Source: Alloalcanivorax marinus
Lineage (GTDB): Bacteria > Pseudomonadota > Gammaproteobacteria > Pseudomonadales > Alcanivoracaceae
Direction: 5' to 3'
Assembly: GCF_016906305.1 (NCBI RefSeq)
Contig: NZ_JADDOL010000006.1
Coordinates: 62,001 to 126,000, forward strand
Length of the DNA: 64,000 nucleotides
Positions 26,799-35,846 of the stretch are shown piece after piece. The notes under the pieces were generated by a model. The model was given only the letters and a program-made list of their open reading frames with translations. It was not told the DNA's origin and did not search any database. Within the stretch, counting starts at the first letter, position 1. Each line of letters begins with the position of its first letter. A program made the position numbers and the translations under genes.

Positions 26799-27890
26799 TC
26801 ACTTCTCGGTAACGCGGAATTCAACGCGGCGGTTCATGGCACGGCCGGATTCATTGTCGTTGCTGGCGACCGGATCCAGTTCACCGTAGCCCCGGGCGGT
26901 AACACGGTCGGCGTCGACGCCGCGCATCACCAGATACTGACGCACCGCTTCGGCACGCTGACGGGACAGCTCCTCGTTGTAGTCGGCGTTGCCGACGCTG
27001 TCGGTGTGGCCGGCCACTTCCACGCGGAAGTCGGTCTGTGCTTTCAGGGAATCGGCGATCCGGTCCAGGGTGGATTCGGAACCGGCGGTCAGACGGGCGG
27101 AATCGAATTCAAAGTTGATGTTGCTGAGGGTGACGGTCTGGTTGGCGATCAAGCAGCCCTTGGCGTCCACCTGGCCACCCTGCAGGGTGTTGGGGCACTG
27201 ATCGCGATCGTCCGGCACGCCGTCGCCGTCGGAATCCACGGCCGGTTTGGGCTGGACGCGCACTTCACGGGTCTCCACCACCACTTTTTCCTTGGTGATG
27301 ACCTTGGTGTAACCGAGCGGGAATTCCACGCCCAGGGACAGCCGCACGTCGCCGAAGGCGCCGTCGCCACGGGCCGGGCCGGCGCCGTCGAAGTCGTCGT
27401 ACACATAGCGCACGTCGCCACGGAATTTCAGACCGTTGTCGAACACCGGGCCGGTGACCGCGCCGAGACCGGCGGTGGCGCCGAAGTTGGTGTCCTGGTC
27501 CTCGTCGGGCAGCACTTCCTGGTCGATGGCGCCCACGGTGACGATGGCGTACGGGGTGAAGCCGGTACGGTCACCGAAGGCGTAGGCCAGACCGGTGGTC
27601 AGGTGATACTGATAGAAATCCTGGGTGTTGGGGATACCCGGATCCATCTTGTAGAAGCCGAATTCGGTCTCCCACCAGAAGTGATCGGACAGCTGACGAC
27701 CGTAAAAGACGCTGTAACCGGCGGCATCGTCGTCATACTGGCGGTCCTCGTCCAGATCCACGTAGGAGCCGAAGCCCCCCACGTACTGGCGCGTGTTCAC
27801 ATCCTCTTCGTAATGCTCTTCCGCCAGAGCCGGCTGCATCGCCAGCCCCACGGCCATTACCAGCGGGGACAATTTCAAGCTTGCTTTCAT
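26799..27890 (-). CDS. OmpA/OprF-family outer membrane protein with TSP3 linker
   Basis: A 363-residue porin-like protein with start at 27890 ([15 protein letters not shown], signal peptide ending QPALA). The N-terminal beta barrel (about 25-205) has alternating aromatic strands such as [11 protein letters not shown] and [13 protein letters not shown]. One thrombospondin-3 repeat, [17 protein letters not shown], forms the linker. The OmpA peptidoglycan-binding domain (about 245-360) contains [30 protein letters not shown] and AMNRRVEF. This is the OprF/OmpA architecture, anchoring the outer membrane to peptidoglycan. It is the first gene of a two-gene operon with the TSP3 lipoprotein, which shares the same repeat type. 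Confidence 0.92.
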   Translation of the reverse strand: MKASLKLSPLVMAVGLAMQPALAEEHYEEDVNTRQYVGGFGSYVDLDEDRQYDDDAAGYSVFYGRQLSDHFWWETEFGFYKMDPGIPNTQDFYQYHLTTGLAYAFGDRTGFTPYAIVTVGAIDQEVLPDEDQDTNFGATAGLGAVTGPVFDNGLKFRGDVRYVYDDFDGAGPARGDGAFGDVRLSLGVEFPLGYTKVITKEKVVVETREVRVQPKPAVDSDGDGVPDDRDQCPNTLQGGQVDAKGCLIANQTVTLSNINFEFDSARLTAGSESTLDRIADSLKAQTDFRVEVAGHTDSVGNADYNEELSRQRAEAVRQYLVMRGVDADRVTARGYGELDPVASNDNESGRAMNRRVEFRVTEK

Positions 27891-28141
27891 GGTGTTACCC
27901 CCCTCGGGTATCAACGGATTACACTGCAAGCATTGGAATAGTCGGAGGGCTTAAAAAAAACAGACTTCCGGTGACTTCCAGTAGGATTAGTGTTGAGAAC
28001 TTCGCTCTGCTTTTGCACAACTTGTCCCGGCGGTGTCGTTTTGTATCCGCTCTGTACCACCGTCACCGAAGCACCGCCTTTGTGTTGTGGGCGCCACTCC
28101 AAAGTGGTACGTTCGTGCAAAAATAAAAGGATCCGCCCCTG
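27891..28141. other. Divergent intergenic region between the OmpA-like and ceramidase-like genes
   Basis: 251 bases without a gene, A+T richer than the flanks, including an A-tract (TTAAAAAAAA near 27951). It must hold promoters for both sides, but none of the hexamers stands out enough to call. AAAAGGATCC precedes the ceramidase-like start. Confidence 0.5.
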
Positions 28142-30163
28142 ATGTCCTCCCGCCGCCGATTCCGCCGCCCCCTGGGGCTGGCTCTGCTGACCCTGCTGCT
28201 GCTTGCCGGCGGCGCCCTGCTGCACACCGCCTGGCCGTTTCTGTTCTATCCCCGCGAGGCGCTGCGCTTCGAGGTGCCGGCGCCGCGACCCGCGTCCCCT
28301 TCCGACGTGGCCCTGGCCGGCGTCGCGGAGGTGGACATCACGCCGGCCATCGGCCTGCCCAAATTCGGCTACTCCGCCTGGGCGGCGGACGGCGACGGCC
28401 TGCGTACCCGGCTCAAGGCCCGTGCCTTTTATCTGCACGGCCCGGGCGGCACGCCGCTGGCCCTGGTGCAGCTGGACCTGGGTGCCGGCTCCCTGCCGCT
28501 GCACTACGCGGTGGCGGAGCGCATCGCCGCCGCCACCGACGTGCCCGCCCACGGGCTCAGTCTGCTGGTCACCCACACCCATTCCGGGCCCGGCCAGTAC
28601 CTGGGCAGCGACTTCTATAATGTGTTTGGCGGCAACCGGCCGGGCTTCGACCCGGCGCTGTTCGATTTTCTCGCCGACCGCATCGCCCGGGCGGTGACCC
28701 GGGCCTACCAGGGCCGCCGCCCGGCCCGTCTGGCGGTGGGCGGCCGGGACGTGTGGGGACTGACCCGCAACCGTTCCCCCCAGGCCTGGGCGCGCAATCA
28801 CCACCTGGACCCGGAGCGCGTGGACGGCAACACCGCCCTGGGCGCGGTGAACCCGCGCATGACCCAGCTGCGCATCGACCTGCAGGCGGACGACGGCCGT
28901 TACTACCCGGCCGGGGCCCTGACCCTGTTTTCCGTGCACGGCACCGCCATCCCCGCCTTCACCGGCCCCTACCACGCCGACGTCTGGCACTGGCTGGCGC
29001 GGGGCCCCGGACGCCGCTTCGCCGCCGGCGACCTGCCCTGGCCCTTCGTGCACGGCGCGGTGCAGGCCACCCACGCCGACAACAACCCGGCCTGGCACCC
29101 GGACCACCGCGGCGACCTGGAGGCCCGGCGCATCGGCACCGCCCTGGGCGAACAGGCCGCCGACCTGTTCCAGTCCCTGGACGGGACGCTTTCCCCGCGC
29201 CTGGTCACCGCCGCCGGCGCCCGGCAGCTGGACCTGCTGACGCTCAGCGACCCGCAGCGCCACGGCCTGTGCGCCCGGCCGGTGGTGGGCGCGTCGGTGG
29301 CCGGCGCCGCCAACGGCGACGAAGTGTTTCCGGTGTCCTATCTGCCGTTCCTCCAGGAGGGCTGGCCACGGCGCTGGTTCACCGACGGCTGTCAGGGCGC
29401 CAAGCAGTGGATGCTGTCCAAGGCGCAGCTGCTGCTGGCGCCGGAGGCCTTCCCCCACCGCGCCCTGTTCCAGGTGCTGCGCGTCAACGATCTGGTGCTG
29501 GTGCCCCTGCCCTGGGAAATCACCCTGGAAAGCGGCAATCGCATCCGTGGCGCGGTGTTGGAGGCGCTGCCGGAGGGCCGTCCCTGGCGGGTGGAGATCT
29601 CCAGCCTGGCCAATGGCTTCTTCGGCTACGCGGTGACCCCGGAGGAGTACGGCGCCCAGTACTACGAGGGCGGCCACACGCTGTACGGCCCCCACACCCT
29701 GGACTTTCTCGCCGCCCAGAGCGCCCGGCTGGGCGGCGACCTGTTCGCCGCCGGCCAGGTGGACGAGCTGCCGGCCCGCGCCGACTTCGACCTGCTGCGC
29801 CACGACTACTGGCCCAATGCCCCCGCCGACCGCCGCTGGGCCCGGCAGTGGCGGCAACCGGCCCGTTTCCAGGAACCGGAGGGCGAGAAAGGTGCCTACT
29901 GGGCGTGGCGCTTCCACGGCGAGCCCCCCGGCGCCCTGGCGCTGGACCAGCCGTTGCTGCGCATCACCCGGGCCGACGACCGCGCGCCGGTGATCGACGA
30001 CGAGAGCGGCGATCTGGCCCTGCGCCTGATCGACCAGGACGACCAGGGCGCGCTCTACGAGGTGCGCTGGTACCATCCGCCGCCGGCCCCCGCGGGCCGC
30101 TTTCAATTGGAAGTACGGGCCGGCGCCCGGGCGCCCGCATTGACCTCGCCGGCCTTTCCCTGA
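28142..30163 (+). CDS. Neutral ceramidase-like membrane-anchored protein with altered catalytic Ser position
   Basis: A 673-residue protein with a basic N-terminus and one hydrophobic segment (about residues 11-33), probably an uncleaved anchor. The neutral ceramidase fold is recognisable: zinc-site LLVTHTHSGPGQYLG, FSVHGTAIP, and the late VTPEEYGAQYYEGGHTLYGPHT. The normally invariant nucleophile motif (NxGDVSPN) aligns with THADNNPAW. The Asp-x-x-Pro frame is kept but Ser is replaced by Asn. It may hydrolyse a different amide or ester by zinc chemistry alone, or be inactive on ceramide. It stands alone, with no partner gene of lipid metabolism beside it. Confidence 0.8.
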   Translation: MSSRRRFRRPLGLALLTLLLLAGGALLHTAWPFLFYPREALRFEVPAPRPASPSDVALAGVAEVDITPAIGLPKFGYSAWAADGDGLRTRLKARAFYLHGPGGTPLALVQLDLGAGSLPLHYAVAERIAAATDVPAHGLSLLVTHTHSGPGQYLGSDFYNVFGGNRPGFDPALFDFLADRIARAVTRAYQGRRPARLAVGGRDVWGLTRNRSPQAWARNHHLDPERVDGNTALGAVNPRMTQLRIDLQADDGRYYPAGALTLFSVHGTAIPAFTGPYHADVWHWLARGPGRRFAAGDLPWPFVHGAVQATHADNNPAWHPDHRGDLEARRIGTALGEQAADLFQSLDGTLSPRLVTAAGARQLDLLTLSDPQRHGLCARPVVGASVAGAANGDEVFPVSYLPFLQEGWPRRWFTDGCQGAKQWMLSKAQLLLAPEAFPHRALFQVLRVNDLVLVPLPWEITLESGNRIRGAVLEALPEGRPWRVEISSLANGFFGYAVTPEEYGAQYYEGGHTLYGPHTLDFLAAQSARLGGDLFAAGQVDELPARADFDLLRHDYWPNAPADRRWARQWRQPARFQEPEGEKGAYWAWRFHGEPPGALALDQPLLRITRADDRAPVIDDESGDLALRLIDQDDQGALYEVRWYHPPPAPAGRFQLEVRAGARAPALTSPAFP

Positions 30164-30265
30164 TTTTTTTGGCGCGGGTGCTCTTTCCGGCGGGATTTGC
30201 GGCGTCATCCGGTGACAGCGGCGGGCGCGCTGCTACACTGGCGCCTTATTGATAGGAGATCGTCC

Positions 30266-30877
30266 ATGAGGGCTCTGTTTTTCCCCCTGACCGTCCTCGC
30301 GGCGGCGGCCCTGGCCGGCTGCGCCAGCACCACCCAGGTCACCACCCGCACCGTCACCGATACCCCGCCGCCGCCGGCCACCTCCCTGCTGCTGGCCGCC
30401 CAGAGCCCGGAAAGCGACACCCGCGAAACCTGGGAGCTGACCTGCCGGCCGATTTTTGCCCGCACCGGCGTCACCGTGCGCCTGGCCCACCAGGAGGTAC
30501 CGTTCTGGGACGAAGATGGCCGCCAGGCGCTGAGCGACTGGGCCGGCGAGCACGGGGCCGACCGTATCCTGCTGGTGGACCTGACCCGGCTGCTGATGTC
30601 GGCCCCCAATCTGCCCGGCGACCGGGAACTCAACCCGCTCAACCAGGACACCGAGGTGCAGCCCACCTGGCGCCTGGGCCTGGACGGCCAGCGCATCCCG
30701 CGGGCGCCCCTGGAAGACACCGAGGACCGCTTCCCCGCCTATCTGATGGACGGCACCGGCGCCTCCCTGTGGTACGGCATCGCCCGCACCCACGAAGCCA
30801 ACGACCAGGCCGCCATCGCCAAGAGCCAGTGTCGCGCCCTGCGCGACAGCCTGCGCCAGAACGGCCTGTTGCCCTGA
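30266..30877 (+). CDS. Hypothetical lipoprotein
   Basis: A 203-residue protein with ATG at 30266, preceded by ATAGGAGATCGTCC. The signal peptide MRALFFPLTVLAAAALAGC has a clear lipobox, so it is lipidated. The mature part has no domain I recognise. It contains LTCRPIFARTGVTVRLAHQEV and an aligned strand ADRILLVDLTRLLMS, suggesting an alpha/beta fold, with a Cys in the central part. Many proteobacterial conserved lipoproteins look like this. It sits between the ceramidase-like gene and msrA on the same strand with moderate gaps; no function is implied. Confidence 0.75.
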   Translation: MRALFFPLTVLAAAALAGCASTTQVTTRTVTDTPPPPATSLLLAAQSPESDTRETWELTCRPIFARTGVTVRLAHQEVPFWDEDGRQALSDWAGEHGADRILLVDLTRLLMSAPNLPGDRELNPLNQDTEVQPTWRLGLDGQRIPRAPLEDTEDRFPAYLMDGTGASLWYGIARTHEANDQAAIAKSQCRALRDSLRQNGLLP

Positions 30878-30977
30878 CGCCCGCCCGGCCCGGGATTGAT
30901 ACCCGGGGCCGGTGCCCCCACCCATCAGGACGTGCCGCGCGATGCCGCGCGCCAATGCCCGTGCGAATGGAGGTACC

Positions 30978-31598
30978 ATGAAAGCCGTGATTCCCGGAAC
31001 GTCCCTGGCGATGCACCCGGACCGGTTCCCCGACCCGGCCGATCCGCTGCCCGCCGACCGCGACAGCGGCCGCGCCATCCTGGCCGGCGGCTGCTTCTGG
31101 TGCGTGGAGGCGGTGTACGCCGCCCTGGACGGCGTCAGCAGCGTGGTCTCCGGTTACGCCGGCGGCAGCGCCGACAGCGCCCACTACGAAGCGGTGTGCG
31201 GCGGCCGCACCGGCCACGCGGAAGCGGTGGAAATCACCTACGACCCGGCCCGCATCGGTTTTGGCGAGCTGCTCAAACTGTTCTTCTCGGTGGCCCACGA
31301 CCCCACCCAGAAAGACCGCCAGGGCAACGACCGCGGCCCCCAGTACCGCTCCGCCATCTTTCCCGTGGACGCCGACCAGGAGCGCGTGGCCCGCGCCTAC
31401 ATCGCCCAGCTCGACAACGCCGGCGCCTTCACCGCGCCCATCGTCACCACCATCGAAACCGGCCACCCGTTCTACCCGGCGGAGGACTACCACCAGGACT
31501 TCGCCCGGCGTAACCCCAACCAGCCGTACATTCAGCACGTGGCCCGGCCCAAGCTGGACAAGCTTCACGCCGCCTTTCCCGACCTGCTGAAACCCTGA
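30978..31598 (+). CDS. msrA: Peptide-methionine (S)-S-oxide reductase MsrA
   Basis: Repairs S-sulfoxides of methionine in oxidised proteins. The start at 30978 has GGAGGTACC ahead of it. The 206-residue protein carries the catalytic [11 protein letters not shown] motif near residue 39. It also has [29 protein letters not shown], the substrate-pocket Glu and Asp, and AEDYHQDF. The resolving Cys of the E. coli C-terminus is absent, but a Cys lies in the AVCGG turn. msrB follows after 28 bases in the same operon. Confidence 0.95.
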   Translation: MKAVIPGTSLAMHPDRFPDPADPLPADRDSGRAILAGGCFWCVEAVYAALDGVSSVVSGYAGGSADSAHYEAVCGGRTGHAEAVEITYDPARIGFGELLKLFFSVAHDPTQKDRQGNDRGPQYRSAIFPVDADQERVARAYIAQLDNAGAFTAPIVTTIETGHPFYPAEDYHQDFARRNPNQPYIQHVARPKLDKLHAAFPDLLKP

Positions 31599-31626
31599 AC
31601 GACTCATTGAATCAAGAGGTCCGCCC

Positions 31627-32052
31627 ATGAATACGTCCGCCAGCGGCCATGACCTGACGCCGCTCACCGACGCCGAAAAACAACAGCGCGCCGCCGGCCT
31701 CACCGCCGAGGAGCGCCGCATCCTGCTCAACCAGGGCACTGAACCGCCGTTCTGCGGCGGCCTGCTCGACAACAAGGAAAGCGGCACCTACCTGTGCAAG
31801 CTGTGCCACCTGCCGCTGTTCCGCTCCGACGAGAAATTCGAATCCGGCACCGGCTGGCCCAGCTTCTATCAGCCGGTGGACCCGGAACACGTCAAGGAAC
31901 TGCGCGACGACAGCCACGGCATGGTCCGCACCGAGATCCGCTGCGCGCGCTGCGACGGCCACCTGGGCCACGTGTTCCCCGACGGCCCGCCGCCCACCGG
32001 CCTGCGCTACTGCCTGAACTCCGCGTCACTGGTGTTCGAAGCCGGCGACTGA
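31627..32052 (+). CDS. msrB: Peptide-methionine (R)-S-oxide reductase MsrB
   Basis: Reduces the R-sulfoxide stereoisomer, complementary to MsrA just upstream. The 141-residue protein has structural zinc Cys pairs (CKLC and CARC). The substrate site is [12 protein letters not shown], and the catalytic Cys lies in [12 protein letters not shown] at the C-terminus, with [15 protein letters not shown] before it. AGAGGTCCGCCC precedes the ATG. The pair is a separate-gene version of the msrAB unit. Confidence 0.96.
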   Translation: MNTSASGHDLTPLTDAEKQQRAAGLTAEERRILLNQGTEPPFCGGLLDNKESGTYLCKLCHLPLFRSDEKFESGTGWPSFYQPVDPEHVKELRDDSHGMVRTEIRCARCDGHLGHVFPDGPPPTGLRYCLNSASLVFEAGD

Positions 32053-32072
32053 ACGATGACCACCCGCCGGGC

Positions 32073-32100
32073 TTGTCTCGGCGGGCGGTCCTGCTAAACT
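32073..32100 (+). promoter_or_regulatory. Promoter of tRNA-Thr
   Basis: TTGTCT (32073-32078) and TAAACT (32095-32100), 16 bases apart, followed by a GC-rich discriminator (AGCCCGCC) of the kind found at stringently controlled stable-RNA promoters. The tRNA begins at 32131. Confidence 0.5.
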
Positions 32101-32130
32101 AGCCCGCCTCGCCCGTCCGGGCGGGGGCGT

Positions 32131-32206
<76 letters not shown>

Positions 32207-32230
32207 TTCTTCCCCTTCCGAACGACTTCT

Positions 32231-33442
32231 TCAGGCGGCCAGCGACTGCGCCGGACCGAAGAATTCGTAATGGATATCCTCCGGCGGTACGCCCCGGCGC
32301 GCCAGCAGCCGGCACAGATGCCGCAGCATGGGTGTGGGACCGCAGAAGTAGTACTCCGCCTTTTCCCTGCCCAACAGTTCATCCAGCAGCGCCTCGTCGA
32401 TCAGACCCTCGCCGTCGTGGGCGGCATTGAGCCGGTCCTCCGGCAGCGGCTCGCTATAGCGAACATGAACGCGCAGGCCGGGATAACGACGTTTCAGCTG
32501 GGCGATCTCATCGGCGAACGGATGCACGAGACCATTCAGCGCGCCCTGGATCAGCCACACCGTTCGTTCCGGCGCAGCCGCCAGCGCTTCGTGCGCCATG
32601 GAAAGTATCGGCGTGATACCCACGCCGCCGGCGATCAGCACCAACGGCCGGGCGCCGGGCGCCGCCAGCGTGAAATCACCACAGGGCGGGCTCACTTCGA
32701 CCCGGTCCCCCACGCGCACCCGTTCGTGCAGATGGTGGGAGCACACTCCCGGCGGCGTCCCCTCGCCCCCTTCCCGCTTCACACTGATGCGGTAGCAGTC
32801 CGCGCCCGGTTCGTTGGAGAGGCTGTAGTTGCGCATGATCGCTTCGCCACCCGGCAGCACGACCCTCAGCGTCACATACTGGCCGGCTCTGTGCGCCGGC
32901 AACGGCGCATCGTCCGCGGGCTTGAGATACAACGACACGATGTTGTCGCTGGCCGCTTCCCGGCGGCTGACCACGAAGCGTTTGAAGCCGTTCCAACCGG
33001 CGCGTTCACGTTGCTCCTGATAGATCGCCGCTTCGCGCTGAATAAAGAGATCGGCGAGCGCGCCGTAGGCGACCGCCCAGGCGTCCAGGATCGGATCGTC
33101 CTCGGCCAGCCCGAGCACTTCCCTGATCGAGGCAAGAAGGTTCTCCCCGACGATGGGATAGTGCTCGGGCCGGATACCCAGGGACACGTGCTTCTGGGCG
33201 ATCAACTCCACCGCCCCGGCCAGCGCCGAGGGATCATTGATGTGTTGGGCGTAGGCGCAGATGGCCCCGGCCAGCGCGCGCTGTTGCTGACCGGAGTGTT
33301 GGTGCGCCGGATTGAAGAAGCCGCGGACCTCCGGGTTGTGCTGGAACATGCGCTGATAGAAATGGCGGGTCAGCGCCTCCCCATGCTCCTGCAGGATGGG
33401 AACGGTTCGTTGAATCGCGGTGAGCTGGCCGGGTGTGAGCAT
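32231..33442 (-). CDS. hmp: Flavohaemoprotein nitric oxide dioxygenase Hmp
   Basis: Converts nitric oxide and O2 to nitrate using NAD(P)H. The 403-residue protein has an N-terminal globin with proximal-His segment AQKHVSLGIRPEHYPIVGENL (about residues 82-102). The FAD domain has RNYSLSNEPG (about 205), and the NAD domain GGVGITPILSM and YYFCGPTPML. Length is standard. It is divergent from an Rrf2-family NsrR, and the shared gap holds palindromes over its promoter, so it is very likely repressed by NsrR until NO appears. Confidence 0.97.
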   Translation of the reverse strand: MLTPGQLTAIQRTVPILQEHGEALTRHFYQRMFQHNPEVRGFFNPAHQHSGQQQRALAGAICAYAQHINDPSALAGAVELIAQKHVSLGIRPEHYPIVGENLLASIREVLGLAEDDPILDAWAVAYGALADLFIQREAAIYQEQRERAGWNGFKRFVVSRREAASDNIVSLYLKPADDAPLPAHRAGQYVTLRVVLPGGEAIMRNYSLSNEPGADCYRISVKREGGEGTPPGVCSHHLHERVRVGDRVEVSPPCGDFTLAAPGARPLVLIAGGVGITPILSMAHEALAAAPERTVWLIQGALNGLVHPFADEIAQLKRRYPGLRVHVRYSEPLPEDRLNAAHDGEGLIDEALLDELLGREKAEYYFCGPTPMLRHLCRLLARRGVPPEDIHYEFFGPAQSLAA

Positions 33443-33458
33443 AGTGTGTCTCCAAAGA

Positions 33459-33516
33459 GGTATTTTACATGCCTGTTTTAAACAGGAATACTATATACCT
33501 GTTTAAAAACGGTCAA
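33459..33516. promoter_or_regulatory. NsrR-type operator region and hmp promoter
   Basis: CCTGTTTTAAACAGG at 33472-33486 is a perfect 7-1-7 palindrome. A related imperfect copy lies at 33498-33512, and GGTATTTTACATGCC at 33459-33473 is a third weak site. On the minus strand TTGACC (33516-33511) and TAGTAT (33493-33488), 17 bases apart, form an hmp promoter lying across both main copies. Confidence 0.6.
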
Positions 33517-33522
33517 GGCCCC

Positions 33523-33948
33523 ATGCAACTGACAACCCACACCGACTACGCGCTGAGGTTATTGATCTATCTCGCGCTGCCAAAGGACGCCGCGCCCGCG
33601 ACGGTTCAAAAGGTCGCGATGGCGTATGGCATCTCGGCGAATCACGTGGCCAAGGTGGCCCAAACACTGGTTCAGACCGGGCACATCAAGAGCGTGCGCG
33701 GCCGTGGCGGCGGTCTGGCGCTGGCCAGGCCAGCGCCAGAGATCGGTGTTGGTGAGGTGGTGCGCGAGACGGAGAATCTCCGGCTTCTGGAATGTTTTGG
33801 CCCGGCTTCCCAATGCCCGATCGACCCGGCCTGCCTGCTCAAGCGGGCACTGGTCAAGGCCCAGGAAGCCTTTCTCCGCGAACTGGATCGCTATACCTTG
33901 GCGGACCTGGTGGACAACGGCGACGACCTGCGGCGCCTGCTGCGCTAG
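33523..33948 (+). CDS. nsrR: NO-sensing Rrf2-family repressor NsrR
   Basis: A 141-residue Rrf2 regulator. The winged helix runs from MQLTTHTDYALRLLIYLAL, through ISANHVAKVAQTL, to VRGRGGGLALARP. The three Fe-S ligand cysteines follow in LECFGPASQCPIDPACLLK. NO destroys the cluster and releases repression. The start at 33523 gives the canonical MQLT N-terminus; an upstream ATG at 33469 would extend it through the operator and is rejected. It is divergent from hmp, the usual target. Confidence 0.93.
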   Translation: MQLTTHTDYALRLLIYLALPKDAAPATVQKVAMAYGISANHVAKVAQTLVQTGHIKSVRGRGGGLALARPAPEIGVGEVVRETENLRLLECFGPASQCPIDPACLLKRALVKAQEAFLRELDRYTLADLVDNGDDLRRLLR

Positions 33949-33956
33949 GCGGAGAG

Positions 33957-35786
33957 TCAGCGTGCTTTCATCAGCCCGCCCGGGCGGCGGTCTCCTTCTT
34001 CGAGGCGACGCCGGCGGGCTTTGAGAATATCGCTGCGTGTCAGCATGCCGATCAGCTGGTCGGGCCGGTCCCCGGATACCACCACCAAGCGGCCCACGTC
34101 ATAACGCACCATATGGTCCGCGGCCTCTCTCAGGGTGTGTTCGGGCGTAACCACCAAGGGCGCCCGCCGTATCAGATCGCCTACCGGCGTATCGCCGCCG
34201 ATCTCCAGAGCCATCAGATCCCGGCGCGTCAGTACGCCACGCAGATGACCGGTTTCGTCGGTCACCGGAAAGCCCTGATGATGGCTTTGCACGCTGTCCT
34301 CCAGCAACCAGGCGCGAACCCGCGCCAGGCTCTGTGCCCGGGACAGACTCACCGGCGACCGGCTGTACACCTGCTCCACGGTAATTTGCGCCAGAGGGTC
34401 GGCGTCATATTCCGCCGGAACCATCACGCCGCGCCGGGTAATCTTCTCGGTCATGATGGTGGTCCGCATGCACAGCGTGGACAACAGATAAGCCATGGCA
34501 CAGCCGGCCAGCAACGGCAGCAGAGCGTTCGGTTGATGGGTCACCTCAATGGCGAACACCACGGACGTCAAGAACGCCCGCGAGGCGCCCGCGAACATGG
34601 CCGCCATACCGACCAGGGCCGCCAACCCGGGGTCGACGCCCCAGCCCGGTAGCGCTTCGGATATCAGCAAGCCCAGGCAGGCGCCCAGGGCGCCGCCAAT
34701 AATGAACAGCGGCGCCAGCGTTCCGCCCGACGTGCCGCTGCCCAGCGCAATCGACCAGGCAAGAAACTTCATCAAACACAAGAACGCCAGCGTGCCGACC
34801 GCCAATTTGACGTTCAGAATTGACTGGATGAGCTCATAGCCGACCCCTAACACCCGAGGCTCCACGTAGCCCGCCAGGCCCACCGCCAGGCCTCCCAGCG
34901 CCGGCCACCACATCCAGTGCACGGGCAAACGCTCGAAGCCATCCTCGATCCAATACAATATTCGCGTCACCGCCACGCTCAGCACGCCCATCAACAGGCC
35001 TAACGCCGCATACATCGCCAGTGCGGAGGGTACGGCCGGCGCAATCGCGGCCATGGAAAATACCGCCCCGGTGCCAAGCAGGACGTAGCGAACACCGGTG
35101 GCGGTGACCGCCGCAAGCGCCACCGGCACCATCGAGCGACCCCGGAACTCAAACAGCAACAACTCCACGGCCAGCAGAACCGCCGACACCGGCGCGGAGA
35201 ACACCGCGGCCATGCCGGCCGCGGCGCCAGCCGCCAATAAAATCTTCCGCTCCGACGCGCTGATGTGCAGGAGCTGCCCCAGCAATGACCCCAGAGCGCC
35301 GCCGGTGGCGATGATCGGTCCTTCCGCGCCGAACGGTCCACCGCTGCCAATGGAAATGGCCGACGACAGCGGCTTCCAAAAGGTAATACGGGCGGGAATC
35401 CGGCTTTCGTTGGTCAGCACTTGTTCCATGGCCTCGGGGATCCCGTGTCCCCGGATCGCCTTGGCGCCCCAGCGGGCCATCAGACCGATGACCAGCCCAC
35501 CCAGCACCGGCACCGCGATCACCCATCCCCCCAGGCCATGATCCACTGGCGTGGCCGGCGCAAAGGATAGCCGTGCGAAAAAGAACAGCTGCGTAAAGAG
35601 ATCGATCAGCATCAGCAATAACTTCGCCACCGGCCCGGCCAGCAAACCCAGCATCACCGCCAGGGCACAGACCCAAAGCAAGCGTCCCCGGCTTTCACCG
35701 CCCCCCGGGGGCAGACTGGCCGGCGGATTATTTTCCGCCAGGGCGGGAGAGACGGGAATCGGATTGGACGAACTGATGTGGGTCAC
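33957..35786 (-). CDS. CLC-family chloride channel/antiporter with C-terminal CBS pair
   Basis: About 609 residues. A ten-or-more-helix CLC core (about 30-430) shows the selectivity sequences IRGHGIPEAME, GSGGPFGAEGPIIATGGALGS and GSGTSGGTLAPLFIIGG. The external gating Glu of the GxEGP motif is present, favouring a chloride/proton antiporter mechanism. Two CBS domains (about 465-590) end the protein: VSLSRAQSLARVRAWLLED and VTPEHTLREAADHMVRYDVG. GTG at 35786 fits AGGAG with 6-base spacing; the ATG at 35792 directly abuts that site. It lies about 60 bases after gdx, and might share its transcript. Confidence 0.88.
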   Translation of the reverse strand: MTHISSSNPIPVSPALAENNPPASLPPGGGESRGRLLWVCALAVMLGLLAGPVAKLLLMLIDLFTQLFFFARLSFAPATPVDHGLGGWVIAVPVLGGLVIGLMARWGAKAIRGHGIPEAMEQVLTNESRIPARITFWKPLSSAISIGSGGPFGAEGPIIATGGALGSLLGQLLHISASERKILLAAGAAAGMAAVFSAPVSAVLLAVELLLFEFRGRSMVPVALAAVTATGVRYVLLGTGAVFSMAAIAPAVPSALAMYAALGLLMGVLSVAVTRILYWIEDGFERLPVHWMWWPALGGLAVGLAGYVEPRVLGVGYELIQSILNVKLAVGTLAFLCLMKFLAWSIALGSGTSGGTLAPLFIIGGALGACLGLLISEALPGWGVDPGLAALVGMAAMFAGASRAFLTSVVFAIEVTHQPNALLPLLAGCAMAYLLSTLCMRTTIMTEKITRRGVMVPAEYDADPLAQITVEQVYSRSPVSLSRAQSLARVRAWLLEDSVQSHHQGFPVTDETGHLRGVLTRRDLMALEIGGDTPVGDLIRRAPLVVTPEHTLREAADHMVRYDVGRLVVVSGDRPDQLIGMLTRSDILKARRRRLEEGDRRPGGLMKAR

Positions 35787-35811
35787 CAGCATCTCCTTGA
35801 CAATGCATACA

Positions 35812-35836
35812 GCCAGGGACGCCCGGGCGGCCTGGC
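35812..35836. terminator. Hairpin between gdx and the CLC gene (possible terminator)
   Basis: GCCAGG and CCTGGC pair around an inner GCCCGGGC palindrome. There is no T tract, so it may be a weak terminator or processing site that lowers CLC expression from the gdx promoter. Confidence 0.3.
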
Positions 35837-35846
35837 ACCATGGCCC

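Noticed and set aside
27911-30208. 765-codon minus-strand open frame opposite the ceramidase-like gene
   Set aside because: No recognisable protein; the plus-strand gene has family motifs and a hydrophobic N-terminus.
30896-31513. Plus-strand Arg/Pro-rich frame overlapping msrA
   Set aside because: Out-of-frame shadow; msrA has the catalytic GCFWC motif and a good ribosome-binding site.
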